A stretch of 64,000 bases of DNA from EB88 sp965199135 (GTDB lineage: Bacteria > Acidobacteriota > Terriglobia > Terriglobales > Acidobacteriaceae). Below the pieces are notes generated by a model. That model did not search any database. It was not told the DNA's origin and saw only the letters and a list, made by a program, of their open reading frames with translations. A program made the position numbers and the translations under genes. Below, piece after piece: positions 52,468 through 61,367 of the stretch (the first letter of the stretch is position 1; every line of letters starts with the position of its first letter). The stretch spans positions 1,302,001 to 1,366,000 of the forward strand of contig OZ240685.1 of NCBI GenBank assembly GCA_965199135.1. Direction: 5' to 3'.

Positions 52468-55158
52468 ATGCTCTCGCGAACGCTACGTACGACCTGTTTT
52501 GCTGCTGTTTTCTCTGTGCTTGGTGTGTGCTCCGGCTCGCTTGCTGCCCCCGCGCGGGCGCAGAACGCCCAGTTCGATCTCCAGGGCCCAACGCTTGAAG
52601 TCAAGGTCCAGCGCGACGGCAAGACCCTGCCGATCTCGCAGGTGCCGAATCTCCAGTCCGGCGACCGGCTCTGGCTCCACCCGGTACTCGGCGAACACGA
52701 GTCGGTGCACTACCTGATGGTGGCTGTGTTCCTGCGCGGTTCGACCAATCCTCCGCCCGACAACTGGTTCAACAAGGTCGAAGCCTGGAACAAGCAGGTC
52801 ATGGACGAGGGAACCTACCTGGTTGTTCCTCCGGGAGCCGAACAGGTCGTCATTCTGTTTGCCCCGCAGACCGGCGGTGACTTCTCCACGCTCAAGAACG
52901 CTGTGCGCGGTCGGCCCGGCGCATTTGTGCGTGCCTCGCAGGACCTCAATATCGCGAGCCTCGACCGCGACCGGATCAATCGTTACCTGAAAACGGTCAA
53001 CGGAATCAACGATCCGGACAAGGTCAAGACCGTCTCCACGACGCTGGCCCGTTCGCTCTCGCTCAAGGTGAACCAGGATTGCTTCCAGCGTCCCAGCGAC
53101 CAGCAGGCGGCCTGCCTTCAGCAGAGTCAGAATGCGCTGATCCTCGACAACGGCAGCAGCAGCACTGCACAGGGTCTGCTGACGGGTCCCACGAGCGATC
53201 TTGCGCTGCAGGCCGGCTCGACGCCTGGCATGGCTGCTGGCCTCTACGACCCCTACATCGCGGCTGCGTTTGACATCGGCAAGCTCCTGGCCAGCTTCCA
53301 CACCGCGCAGTTCCAGTACATCCCGGCACTCTCATCGACCACCAACCTGAACATGAACCTGTGGCTGAATGCGCCGCCCTCGTTCCACAATCCCAAGTCG
53401 GTACTCGTGGTGGCTCTGCCGCCGATCGAGGCAGCCCACCTGCCAGACCTGCGCCCGGTGGACCCAAAGCAGGTCTTCTGCATGCAGCACACGCCGCTGG
53501 TCCTGCCGGTCGATGGCGCGCCGGCCGTGTTCGCCACGGAATACGGCCATGGCTTCACCATGCACCTCCAGGGCAAGGATGGAAAGGCGATTGACCTGCC
53601 GACCTCGCCGGACGCCGCGCAGGGCGGCTTTGTGCTTCCCGCGCCGGTGCTGCAGAACGCCGGGCTCGGTAGCGACGTGCAGGCCACCATCAAGGGCTTC
53701 TGGGGATTCGACAGCTACAGCGGCCCCTCATTCAAGCTGCGCTCCACCGACGCGGGTAAGTGGACCATTGCGGACGCGGACAAGAACGCGCTGGTGATCG
53801 GCCGCGACGATGACATTCACCTCCACTCGGACGCAGCAGCCTGCGTCGAGGAAGTAGACTTCCGCGACCCCAGCGGCAAGGAAGTGAAGGCGAAGTTCAA
53901 GCAGGATGGCACCGACGGCATCATCGCCACCCTGCCGCTCAAGGACACGCAGGCCGGAACCTCGACCCTGTCGATCAAGCAGTACGGGTTGAGCGACCCG
54001 CGGAACCTGAGCGTCGCCAGCTTTGCCGAGGCGGGCAAGTACGACTCGTTTACCTTCCACGCCGGCGATCGCATGGGCACCCTGACCGGCACACGCCTCG
54101 ACAACGTGGCGAGCCTTGAGCTTGAAGGCTACAAATTCATGCCTGGCAAGCTTGGTCGCAACGGCAACACCGACACGCTTGAGCTGACGGTGCCGCAATC
54201 CACCGCCTCCGGTACAGACAAGCTGGCCGCGGCCCCGGCCAGGCCGGGCAGCCCGGACACACCGGGCAATTCGCCCTCGACGCTCACCGCAGGCACGCAC
54301 AGCGTTGCCAACGTGACGCTCAAGGATGGAAGGGTTGTTCCGGTGCCCGTCACCGTCGATGCTCCACGCCCCTCGGTGACGCTGTTGAACAAGACTGTGC
54401 AGCTGGCCGCGACACCGACGCCTGCTCCGCCGATCACGATGAAGCTGGGTGCGCCGGACGAACTGCCGCTCGACGGCAAGCTGACCTTTGCGATCAAGTC
54501 GCAATCCCCGGCTGCCTTCAGCAAGGGCGAGTCGCTCGAGGTGGCAACTATCGACGGTCTCTCGTCGGTGACCTTCAGCCTCGCTTCTGGCGAACTGATC
54601 CTGCAGGATGCCACCACTGCCATCGCGACACTCGACCCCGGCAAGAGCTTCAATCCCTCGGCGTTCGGCCCGCTGCACATGCGGCCGATCTTGGCCGATG
54701 GAACGTATGGAGACTGGGTGCCGCTCGCGACGCTGGTACGTTTACCGACGCTCCAGAGCTACACCTGCCCCACGGATCCGACGCAGAGCTGCACGCTGAG
54801 CGGTAACGGGCTGTTCCTGCTGGAGGCCCTGGCGACGGACGCGCAGTTCACGAAGCCCATCACCGTGCCGGATGGCTTCTCGGGCACCACGATGGACGTC
54901 CCGCGCGTCAACAATGGCCAGCTCTTTGCAAAGCTGCGGGATGACCCGACCGTGGTGAACACGATGTCTGTGGAGACCACGACCCACCTGGCCAGCCACC
55001 ACGTGCGGCGCCCACCGGCTCCCACTCCAGCCGACCCTGCCACCCCCGCGCCGGATCCGGGGGGCACCACCCCGGCGCCGGGTGCCACGCCAGCCAGTCC
55101 GGCCCAGCCATCCGCCGCTGCCTCGGCTCGGCCGCAGAAAAGCGCGGCGACTCCCTGA
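52468..55158 (+). CDS. Large secreted protein of unknown function
   Basis: I do not recognise this 896-residue protein. It has a signal peptide (cleavage near APARAQ, ~32) and then a long, mostly beta-rich sequence without a known catalytic motif; few Cys are seen. It includes a PDLRPVDPKQVFCMQHTPLVLPVDG region and Gly/Asp-rich repeat-like strands. The last ~80 residues are Pro/Ala/Thr-rich (PPAPTPADPATPAPDPGG), a typical disordered tail. I use the ATG at 52468 because AAGGAG lies 6 bases upstream; the frame is open to 52324. It follows the CtaG/FixH-like pair and may be co-transcribed. Confidence 0.7.
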   Translation: MLSRTLRTTCFAAVFSVLGVCSGSLAAPARAQNAQFDLQGPTLEVKVQRDGKTLPISQVPNLQSGDRLWLHPVLGEHESVHYLMVAVFLRGSTNPPPDNWFNKVEAWNKQVMDEGTYLVVPPGAEQVVILFAPQTGGDFSTLKNAVRGRPGAFVRASQDLNIASLDRDRINRYLKTVNGINDPDKVKTVSTTLARSLSLKVNQDCFQRPSDQQAACLQQSQNALILDNGSSSTAQGLLTGPTSDLALQAGSTPGMAAGLYDPYIAAAFDIGKLLASFHTAQFQYIPALSSTTNLNMNLWLNAPPSFHNPKSVLVVALPPIEAAHLPDLRPVDPKQVFCMQHTPLVLPVDGAPAVFATEYGHGFTMHLQGKDGKAIDLPTSPDAAQGGFVLPAPVLQNAGLGSDVQATIKGFWGFDSYSGPSFKLRSTDAGKWTIADADKNALVIGRDDDIHLHSDAAACVEEVDFRDPSGKEVKAKFKQDGTDGIIATLPLKDTQAGTSTLSIKQYGLSDPRNLSVASFAEAGKYDSFTFHAGDRMGTLTGTRLDNVASLELEGYKFMPGKLGRNGNTDTLELTVPQSTASGTDKLAAAPARPGSPDTPGNSPSTLTAGTHSVANVTLKDGRVVPVPVTVDAPRPSVTLLNKTVQLAATPTPAPPITMKLGAPDELPLDGKLTFAIKSQSPAAFSKGESLEVATIDGLSSVTFSLASGELILQDATTAIATLDPGKSFNPSAFGPLHMRPILADGTYGDWVPLATLVRLPTLQSYTCPTDPTQSCTLSGNGLFLLEALATDAQFTKPITVPDGFSGTTMDVPRVNNGQLFAKLRDDPTVVNTMSVETTTHLASHHVRRPPAPTPADPATPAPDPGGTTPAPGATPASPAQPSAAASARPQKSAATP

Positions 55159-55269
55159 CCAACAGAAGTGTGAGCCCTGGTCCTCATGGCTGACCAGGGC
55201 GGGCGGTTCAGGGTGACAGGCGTTTGGTCCGGGAATGACACGCGGCTCGCTTGATCTGAAGCCCTGCCC

Positions 55270-56265
55270 TCAGGCGGACACACTGGACTGGGCCGGGACT
55301 GCGAGCCCGAGCAGCTGGTCGGCGTTCCGGTGAGCGAGCTGATAGCGTTGCGGCATCGACAGCTGCAGGCTGTCGAGGAACGATCGGCCCCTGGTGTTCG
55401 AGCTGAACGGATAGTCGATCGAGAAGAGCATCCGGTCGATCCCGACCACCTCAAGCGCACATGCAAATGGCGGCACAGTGAAGTAACCGCTGGTCGTAAT
55501 CCAGAAATGCTTGTGGAAGTACTCTTCGACGGGGTGATCGAGGTGCTGCGAGACCTGGTCCAGTACGCCGCTCGCCCTGGCGATCGAAAAGGGCAGGTTC
55601 TCCCCCATGTGACCCACGATCAGTCGTAATCCAGGGTGGCGATCGAAGAGTCCGGAGACGATCAGCCGCAGCACGTGCAGGCCGGTTTCGGCATGCCAGC
55701 CCCAGGCGGCAATCGCCAGCAGGTTGCCCATGTTGCCCGGCAGGCCGCTGTAGTACGCCTGCTCCACGGCCGGTGGCGGGGGCGCCGGGTGAAGGTAGAC
55801 CGGCACATTGAGCGCCTCGGCTGCTGCCCACACCGGTGCAAATTGTTCGTCGTCCAGGAAGATGCCCTGGGTCGTGCCGTGGAGCATCACGCCGGCAAAG
55901 CCAAGCTCCTGCGTGGCGCGGTACATCTCGTCAACTGCGGCGTTCACGTCGGTCAGTGCGAGGGTCGCAAAGCCGGCAAAGCGGTCAGGGTAGTTGCGCA
56001 CCGCGGCGGCGATCCGGTCATTCGCGTCTGCTGCGAGCACGAGCGCATCCTGGCGCGGAAGCTGATCGAGACCATTCGCTGCAAGCGACAAGACCTGCAC
56101 ACTGATGCCTGCTTCGTCCATGGCGCGCAGCCGGCCTTCCCCGACGTCGAGCAGCGAGGGCTCCATCCTGGCTCGGAGAGCGGCTGGCGGTCCCGAGGGC
56201 AGGGTGCGGGTAGCGGCGGCGAAATCCGGGGTCAGGATATGCTCTTCAAGCGTAACGATGCGCAT
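55270..56265 (-). CDS. Amidohydrolase 2 family protein (decarboxylase/hydrolase)
   Basis: The 331-residue protein begins MRIVTLEEHILTPDF, with the early metal-binding E-x-H, and has HPAPPPP, IVGHMGENLPFS and a late SIDYPFSSN that supplies the conserved Asp. This is the pattern of TIM-barrel amidohydrolase-2 enzymes, which include nonoxidative aromatic-acid decarboxylases such as gamma-resorcylate decarboxylase. It is cytoplasmic. No aromatic pathway genes are adjacent, so the substrate is open. It lies just downstream of tyrS on the same strand. Confidence 0.87.
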   Translation of the reverse strand: MRIVTLEEHILTPDFAAATRTLPSGPPAALRARMEPSLLDVGEGRLRAMDEAGISVQVLSLAANGLDQLPRQDALVLAADANDRIAAAVRNYPDRFAGFATLALTDVNAAVDEMYRATQELGFAGVMLHGTTQGIFLDDEQFAPVWAAAEALNVPVYLHPAPPPPAVEQAYYSGLPGNMGNLLAIAAWGWHAETGLHVLRLIVSGLFDRHPGLRLIVGHMGENLPFSIARASGVLDQVSQHLDHPVEEYFHKHFWITTSGYFTVPPFACALEVVGIDRMLFSIDYPFSSNTRGRSFLDSLQLSMPQRYQLAHRNADQLLGLAVPAQSSVSA

Positions 56266-56363
56266 GGTGCTTGCAGGTTACCTAAGTACTTGCGCGGAGA
56301 CAAGTGCGATGACCCTGCGCGCGTGTTTTTTCCTGGCCCGCTGCTTGTCAGACGGCCCGCGTA

Positions 56364-57623
56364 TCAGCTGGCCTGGAGAACCGCGGCGCGCATACGCTTG
56401 CCAACGCGAAGAACAAGCGTCTCGGGCAGCGCGGCGACCGTCACATGCGGGCTCGTGACGGGCTCGCCGGCGATGCGCACCGCACCCTGCTTCAGCTTGC
56501 GGGTTGCCTCCGTCGCCGACTCTGCCAGGCCCAGCTGCACCAGGACCTTGTCCAGGCGGACCTGTGGATTGGCCTCGGTCCACCCGACGTCGCTCGCATG
56601 CACCGCGACCTCTTCAACATGCTCCGGCTGCTCGTCGCGCTGGAACTGCCGCGCCCAGCCCTCGTCGGCTTCCGCTACCGCAGGCGCCGGGTAAAAGCCG
56701 CCTACGATCGTCCGGGCAAGCCTCTTCTTGAGCTCCATCGGGTGCAGCGTTCCCGCGGCCACGTCGGCCTGAAAACCCTCGATCTCGCTCTGGCGCAGGT
56801 CGGTCAGGAGCGTCCAGAAGCGCCACATCAGCGTGTCTGAGACCGACATGATCTTGCCGTACATCTCGGGCGCCGGCTCGTGGATGCCGATCGCATTGCC
56901 CAGGGACTTCGACATCTTCTGCACACCGTCGAGGCCCTCGATGATGGGCGTCATGAGCACGATCTGCGAGGGCTGGCCGAAGTCGCGCTGCAGCTCGCGC
57001 CCGGCAAGCAGGTTGAACTTCTGATCGGTCCCGCCAAGCTCGACATCCGCCCTGAGCATCACCGAGTCGTAGCCCTGGGCAAGGGGATACAACATTTCGT
57101 GTAGCGAGATCGGCTGTTCTTTCTGAAAACGAGTGTGGAACTCGGCTCGTTCAAGCATTTGCGACACCGTAAACTTCGCAGCAAGCCGGATCAGGCCTTC
57201 GAAATCCAGCTTTCCCAGCCACTCCGAATTGAAGCGAACCTCGGTACGCTCCCGGTCGAGGATGCGGAACACCTGGTCGGTGTAGCTCTTCGCGTTCTCG
57301 TCGATCTGCTCGCGGGTCAGCGGCTTGCGCGTTGCCGAGCGGCCCGTCGGGTCGCCGATCAGCGAGGTGTAGTCCCCCACCAGGAAGATCACCTGGTGAC
57401 CGAGATCCTGGAAATGTTTGAGCTTGCGCATCAGCACCGTGTGACCCAGGTGGAGGTCCGGCGCCGTGGGGTCGAACCCCGCCTTCACCCGCAGCGGAAC
57501 GCCCGTGGCGCGAGACTTCTCGAGGCGGTCCTGCAGGTCGCTGACACGGATGATCTCTGCCGCACCCTTCTGGAGCAGGTCTAGTTGTTCGTCGACGGGA
57601 GGAAAGGCGGCTACGTTCGGCAT
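56364..57623 (-). CDS. tyrS: Tyrosyl-tRNA synthetase
   Basis: The 419-residue class I synthetase has the ATP motifs HLGH (~60, in DPTAPDLHLGHTVLMRK) and KMSKS (~235), tyrosine-pocket residues around QGYDSVMLRADVELGGTDQ, and a C-terminal S4 RNA-binding domain (about 355-419, PQVRLDKVLVQLGLAES). The motif spacing fits the TyrRZ (type 2) group. The start is the ATG at 57623. No ribosome-binding site precedes it, but a TATACT box ends 6 bases upstream, suggesting a leaderless transcript. An inverted repeat begins right behind that box. Confidence 0.96.
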   Translation of the reverse strand: MPNVAAFPPVDEQLDLLQKGAAEIIRVSDLQDRLEKSRATGVPLRVKAGFDPTAPDLHLGHTVLMRKLKHFQDLGHQVIFLVGDYTSLIGDPTGRSATRKPLTREQIDENAKSYTDQVFRILDRERTEVRFNSEWLGKLDFEGLIRLAAKFTVSQMLERAEFHTRFQKEQPISLHEMLYPLAQGYDSVMLRADVELGGTDQKFNLLAGRELQRDFGQPSQIVLMTPIIEGLDGVQKMSKSLGNAIGIHEPAPEMYGKIMSVSDTLMWRFWTLLTDLRQSEIEGFQADVAAGTLHPMELKKRLARTIVGGFYPAPAVAEADEGWARQFQRDEQPEHVEEVAVHASDVGWTEANPQVRLDKVLVQLGLAESATEATRKLKQGAVRIAGEPVTSPHVTVAALPETLVLRVGKRMRAAVLQAS

Positions 57624-57629
57624 AGGTCG

Positions 57630-57635
57630 AGTATA
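57630..57635 (-). promoter_or_regulatory. Candidate -10 box of tyrS, leaderless start
   Basis: On the minus strand TATACT ends 6 bases before the tyrS ATG, so transcription would start at or next to the start codon. The adjacent upstream base (57636) is the first base of the inverted repeat; no -35 match is seen inside the repeat arm. Confidence 0.45.
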
Positions 57636-57735
57636 TAAACCGCCTGCGCGGCTGGCGGCCACTGTGGCACCTCGCCTGCCACGACAAGTACCAGGAAAAC
57701 GCCACGCGGTGGCCGCCAGCCGCGCAGGCGGTTTA
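57636..57735. repeat. Inverted-repeat element, copy 1 (27-bp arms)
   Basis: Perfect 27-base arms at 57636-57662 and 57709-57735 (core CGCCTGCGCGGCTGGCGGCC, outer end TAAACC) enclose 46 bases with a smaller inner hairpin (GTGGCA/TGCCAC). Related sequence occurs at 59331-59352 and 61196-61367. The outer right edge supplies the stop codon of the gene at 57733. The size and structure resemble REP/REPIN or small palindromic elements. Confidence 0.85.
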
Positions 57736-58776
57736 CTTCACCCAGACTTCAGCTTTCGAGCCGGCGACCTGCTGCGCATGAAAGATGCCGAGGGTGTTGT
57801 TGCTCCAGACCGGCGCACCGACTTTGCCGAGGACGATGACGCCGCCTTCGCCACCCTTGAGCGCAGGCAATTCTGTGTGGATCATCTGGTCGGCGGCTTG
57901 TTGCGGGCTCTTGCCCTCCTGGACGAGCGTGCAGACTTCGCGTGCGAGCGTCAGCCGGATGAAGTACTCGCCGACGCCGGTGCCGGAGACGGCGCAGCCG
58001 TGGTCGCTCGCGTAGGTGCCGGCGCCGATGATGGGCGAGTCGCCAACGCGGCCGGGGAGCTTGCCCTGCATGCCGCCGGTCGAGGTGGCAGCGGCGAGGT
58101 GGCCGTGTTCGTCACGGGCCACGGCGCCGACGGTGCCGTAGCGATGCGAGAAGATATGCGGTCCGGTGCTGGCGAGTCCGCCTGTTGGGGCAGCAGGTGC
58201 ACCGGCGGGACGAGGTGGCGCAGGGCGGCCGCTCGCGCGCATGACGCCGAGAAATTCCTGCCAGCGCATTTCGGTGAAGAAGAAGCTGGGTGGCTGCTGT
58301 TCCAGGCCAGCAGAGCGCGAGAAGGCATCCGCGCCCGGGCCGACCATCATGACGTACGGGGTCTTCTCCATGACGGCGCGGGCGAGCGCCACGGGATGCC
58401 GCGTGACGTGGACGCTGGCGACCGACCCGGCGGCCAGCGTCGAGCCGTCCATCAGGGAGCTGTCCATCTCGTTGGTGCCGTCGGCGGCGAAGGCGGAACC
58501 GCGGCCGGCGTTGAAGAGTGGGTCGTCTTCGAGGGTTTCCACGGCGGCCTCGACGGCGTCGAGCGAGCTGCCATGCCTGGCGAGTACAGCAGAGCCGGCC
58601 GCAAGCGCCCTGGCAAGCGAGGCGTGATAGGCCGCGGCGGTGGCGGCGTCCATGTGCTCCCACTCCGCTTCGCCGGCACCGCCGTGAATGGCGATCGCCC
58701 AGGGTTCGGCGTGCAGGGGCGCAGCGGCAAGAAGCGAGAGGCACAGAGCTGCACGGAGCGAAAACAGCGTCAGCAT
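57733..58776 (-). CDS. Secreted isoaspartyl peptidase/plant-type L-asparaginase
   Basis: The 347-residue protein has a signal peptide (cleavage near PLHAEP, ~23) and the Ntn-hydrolase asparaginase layout: AIHGGAGEAEW, LEDDPLFNAGRGS, and the autoproteolysis site YGTVGAVARD, where the Thr becomes the nucleophile. GDSPIIGAGTYA and GTGVGEYFIR follow. It cleaves isoaspartyl dipeptides or asparagine, here in the periplasm. A Pro/Ala-rich insert before the Thr (RPAPPRPAGAPAAPTGG) fits the cleavable linker. Its TAA stop lies in the inverted-repeat element. Confidence 0.92.
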   Translation of the reverse strand: MLTLFSLRAALCLSLLAAAPLHAEPWAIAIHGGAGEAEWEHMDAATAAAYHASLARALAAGSAVLARHGSSLDAVEAAVETLEDDPLFNAGRGSAFAADGTNEMDSSLMDGSTLAAGSVASVHVTRHPVALARAVMEKTPYVMMVGPGADAFSRSAGLEQQPPSFFFTEMRWQEFLGVMRASGRPAPPRPAGAPAAPTGGLASTGPHIFSHRYGTVGAVARDEHGHLAAATSTGGMQGKLPGRVGDSPIIGAGTYASDHGCAVSGTGVGEYFIRLTLAREVCTLVQEGKSPQQAADQMIHTELPALKGGEGGVIVLGKVGAPVWSNNTLGIFHAQQVAGSKAEVWVK

Positions 58777-58828
58777 GGACGTTACTGTACATGCCGGATG
58801 CGCGCCGCCGGCAGCATCTTACTGGGCG

Positions 58829-59239
58829 ATGTCTCGCGTGACACAAGCCGGGGTTCCTCCGCCGAAGACCTGCGTGGTCTGCGGGCGCGAGATCACGTGG
58901 CGCAAAAAGTGGGAGCGCTCCTGGGACGAGGTGCGCTACTGCTCGGATGGCTGTCGCCGCCGTGCGAAGTCGAAGACCGGCGCGGGCGACGACGCGGCGC
59001 TCGAAGCGACCATTCTCCTGTTGCTCGCGGAGCGGGGCGCGGGCAAGACGATCTGTCCTTCCGAGGCAGCGCGAAAGGTAGCAGGAAGCGACCAGAGGGA
59101 CGCGTGGGAGCCGCTGATGGAGCCGGCCCGGGCCGCGGCGCGACGCCTGGTCGCGGCTGGCCGCATCGTGATGACGCAGGGCGGCCACACGGTGGATCCA
59201 TCGACAGCGAAGGGACCGATCCGGCTGAAACGGGTCTAG
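58829..59239 (+). CDS. DUF2256 zinc-finger plus DUF3253 fusion protein
   Basis: The 136-residue protein has two recognisable parts. Residues about 8-45 (PPPKTCVVCGREITWRKKWER...YCSDGCRRRAK) form the DUF2256 four-Cys zinc motif. Residues about 55-136 (LEATILLLLAERGAGKTICPSE, RDAWEPLMEPARAAARRLVAAGRI) form a DUF3253-like winged-helix domain, plausibly nucleic-acid binding. I use the ATG at 58829; ATG 58775 is also possible but would overlap the divergent asparaginase gene. No ribosome-binding site stands out. The function is unknown. Confidence 0.75.
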   Translation: MSRVTQAGVPPPKTCVVCGREITWRKKWERSWDEVRYCSDGCRRRAKSKTGAGDDAALEATILLLLAERGAGKTICPSEAARKVAGSDQRDAWEPLMEPARAAARRLVAAGRIVMTQGGHTVDPSTAKGPIRLKRV

Positions 59240-59330
59240 CGTTGCCCATCCCAGGCCTCAGAAGCGAGACGCAGGGCACCCACCTGCTTCCGATTGCCGG
59301 GTAGCGGGGGGCGCCGCTATGAATTGGACG

Positions 59331-59352
59331 ACAGCCGCGGAGGCGGTTTTCT
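59331..59352. repeat. Inverted-repeat element, partial copy 2
   Basis: CAGCCGCGGAGGCGGTTT and flanking bases match the right arm of the 57.6-kb element over 19 bases with two mismatches. Only one arm is evident here. It lies ~30 bases before the short-chain dehydrogenase start. Confidence 0.55.
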
Positions 59353-59383
59353 TCCCTGGCCCAAAGGATTGTAGGCTGGCTCT

Positions 59384-60169
59384 ATGGCAGTGGAGCTTTC
59401 GCTAGAGGGCAAGGTGGCGCTGGTCACCGGTGGGTCGCGTGGCATCGGGGCGGAGACGGTGCGGGTATTTCGCCAGGCTGGCGCGCGGGTGATGTTCAAC
59501 TATCGCTCGGCAGAGGCCGCGGCGGACGCCCTGGTCGCGGAGTGTGGCGGACCGGAGTTCTGTCGGGCTGTCCGGCAGGAGCTCGGCACGGCTCACGAGG
59601 GCCGGACCTTGATCCGCGAGGCCGTGACAGCGTGGGGTACGCTCGATGCGCTGGTGGTGAACCATGGCATCTGGCCGCCGCATGATGCGCCGATCGACAC
59701 GATGCCGGAGCGGCAGTGGCGCGAGACGATGGGCATCAATCTCGACAGCGTCTTCGGGCTGGTGCAGGCGGCTGTGGGTCACTTCAAATCAAAGCTGGAG
59801 GCGGCCGGGAGCCGCGGGCACATCGTGCTGGTCGCCTCAACAGCAGCGCAGCGCGGCGAGGCCTTCCACGCCGACTACGCTGCGTCCAAGGGGGCTCTCA
59901 TTTCGATGACCAAGAGCCTTTCGAGTGAGCTCGCAGGGCAGGGGATCCTCGTGAACTGCGTCGCTCCCGGCTGGGTTGCGACCGATATGTCTGCGCCCGC
60001 GCTTGCCTCCGAGGCCGGGCGCGCGAAGATTTTTGGCACCATCCCACTCGGTCGCGTCGGCTCGGCAGCCGAAATCGCAGGCCCGATCGTCTTTCTCTGT
60101 ACCCCCTGGGCTGCCTTTATCTCGGGGGAGATCGTCAATGTGAATGGTGGTGCGGTGCTGGTGGGGTGA
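59384..60169 (+). CDS. Short-chain dehydrogenase/reductase (FabG-like)
   Basis: The 261-residue protein has the NAD(P)-binding TGGSRGIG (~17) with a following Arg (NYRSAEA) that favours NADPH, NHG (~102) and the catalytic Ser/Tyr/Lys (VASTAAQRGEAFHADYAASKGA). The C-terminal ISGEIVNVNGG is the classical SDR end. FabG-like members reduce 3-oxoacyl chains or sugars and steroids; without fatty-acid genes nearby the substrate is open. The gene stands alone. Confidence 0.92.
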   Translation: MAVELSLEGKVALVTGGSRGIGAETVRVFRQAGARVMFNYRSAEAAADALVAECGGPEFCRAVRQELGTAHEGRTLIREAVTAWGTLDALVVNHGIWPPHDAPIDTMPERQWRETMGINLDSVFGLVQAAVGHFKSKLEAAGSRGHIVLVASTAAQRGEAFHADYAASKGALISMTKSLSSELAGQGILVNCVAPGWVATDMSAPALASEAGRAKIFGTIPLGRVGSAAEIAGPIVFLCTPWAAFISGEIVNVNGGAVLVG

Positions 60170-60320
60170 TCGGGAGCGGAGGACCGCAGATCCTTCGCTC
60201 CACTCAGGAGGACACTCCACTCTCCCTCAGGATGGCACTGCTTTCCCTTGGGATGACACCCGGTTTCGGTCCGCATGACCGCGCAGCGTGGACGATAGTA
60301 AGGCACCCTTGAGAGACCCG

Positions 60321-61190
60321 ATGACGTTTTCTGTAAAGGTTTTGTTCTATGCGGCGTTGGTGAGTGGGACCGGGGCGGCCACTGCGCAGACTGCTGCGCC
60401 CGATCCCGCGGCCCCGCCTGCGCCAGCCCTCAGCACGGCAGCGCAAACGGCCGACGTCCCGGCCAACGGCGGCAGCGACCCGAAAGCGATCGACCTGATG
60501 AAGCAGATGGTCGCCGCGCTTGGACCGAAGTGGATGGGGCTGCACAATACCCTTGAAGAGGGGCGCACCTCGGGCTTCTTTCACGGCGAATCGAACGGCA
60601 GCATCGGCGACTTCCGTACACTTCGCACTGTGCCCACCTCGATGACCGACCCCGGGCTGCAGCGCACCGAGCTCACCAAGAAGCACAACGTCGTCGACAT
60701 TCTGCTGCCCGACCAGTACTGGGAGATCACGTACCGGGGCAAGCGGCTCATCCCTCCCGAGGAGTACCTGAGCACCTTCCGCCGTCGCGATCACTCGCTC
60801 GACGAAGCTGTGCGCGTCTGGTGGCACCAGCCCGGGCTCGTGTTGCTCTCCGGCGGCGAGAAGATGGTCGAGCGCCACCTCATCGACGAGATCACGCTGC
60901 TCACCGAGGCGAACGACAACATCACCCTCGATATGGATGCGGAAACCCATCTGCCCTTCCGCGTCGCCTTCACCTGGCGCGACCCCCTCTACAAGGACAA
61001 CAACGAAGACGCCGAAGAGTTCGCCGACTACCACCCCATCGACGGCATCCCCACCCCGCTCAACGAGAGCTTCTACCACAACGGCGAGATGACCTCGCAA
61101 CGTTACCTGACCCACGTCTCCTACAACGTTTCGGTCGCGCCCGACGCCTTTGACGTCGACGCCACGGTTCGCCAGATCGTTCCGCACTGA
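60321..61190 (+). CDS. Secreted protein of unknown function
   Basis: The 289-residue protein has a signal peptide (cleavage near ATAQ, ~22) and a Pro/Ala linker, then a soluble domain that starts DLMKQMVAALGPKWMG. Beta-rich stretches follow (DQYWEITYRGKRLIPPEEYL, ITLDMDAETHLPFRVAFTWRDP, QRYLTHVSYNVSVAPDAFDVD). The overall pattern, a repeated beta layout ending in an amphipathic strand, resembles LolA-like lipoprotein/lipid carriers, but I cannot confirm it. The ATG at 60321 follows a purine-rich site (GAGAGA). A repeat element begins just after its stop. Confidence 0.65.
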   Translation: MTFSVKVLFYAALVSGTGAATAQTAAPDPAAPPAPALSTAAQTADVPANGGSDPKAIDLMKQMVAALGPKWMGLHNTLEEGRTSGFFHGESNGSIGDFRTLRTVPTSMTDPGLQRTELTKKHNVVDILLPDQYWEITYRGKRLIPPEEYLSTFRRRDHSLDEAVRVWWHQPGLVLLSGGEKMVERHLIDEITLLTEANDNITLDMDAETHLPFRVAFTWRDPLYKDNNEDAEEFADYHPIDGIPTPLNESFYHNGEMTSQRYLTHVSYNVSVAPDAFDVDATVRQIVPH

Positions 61191-61195
61191 GAGAT

Positions 61196-61367
61196 CGCCT
61201 GCGCGGCTGGCGGCCGCGGCGCGGCGTCCGTCGTGCTGCCTGCACCCAGTGCTGCCGTGGGCGTCGCGATGCTCCGCACTCTCACTCCCGACCGGCGGGA
61301 GGGTCACGTCGGCGGACACTCCGAGCACCACACTGGCCGCCACAGAGTGGCCCGTAAAGGCGGTTTA
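61196..61367. repeat. Inverted-repeat element, copy 3 (diverged)
   Basis: The left end (61196-61215) is identical to 20 bases of the 57.6-kb arm (CGCCTGCGCGGCTGGCGGCC). The right end (61332-61367) contains TGGCCGCCAC and closes with AGGCGGTTTA, as in copy 1. The middle is longer and unrelated. The right edge supplies the TAA stop of the PBP4-type gene. Confidence 0.7.

Noticed and set aside
57466..59304. Plus-strand open frame spanning tyrS, the repeat and the asparaginase gene (612 codons)
   Set aside because: It is antisense to two conserved enzymes and crosses a repeat element; no domain is seen.
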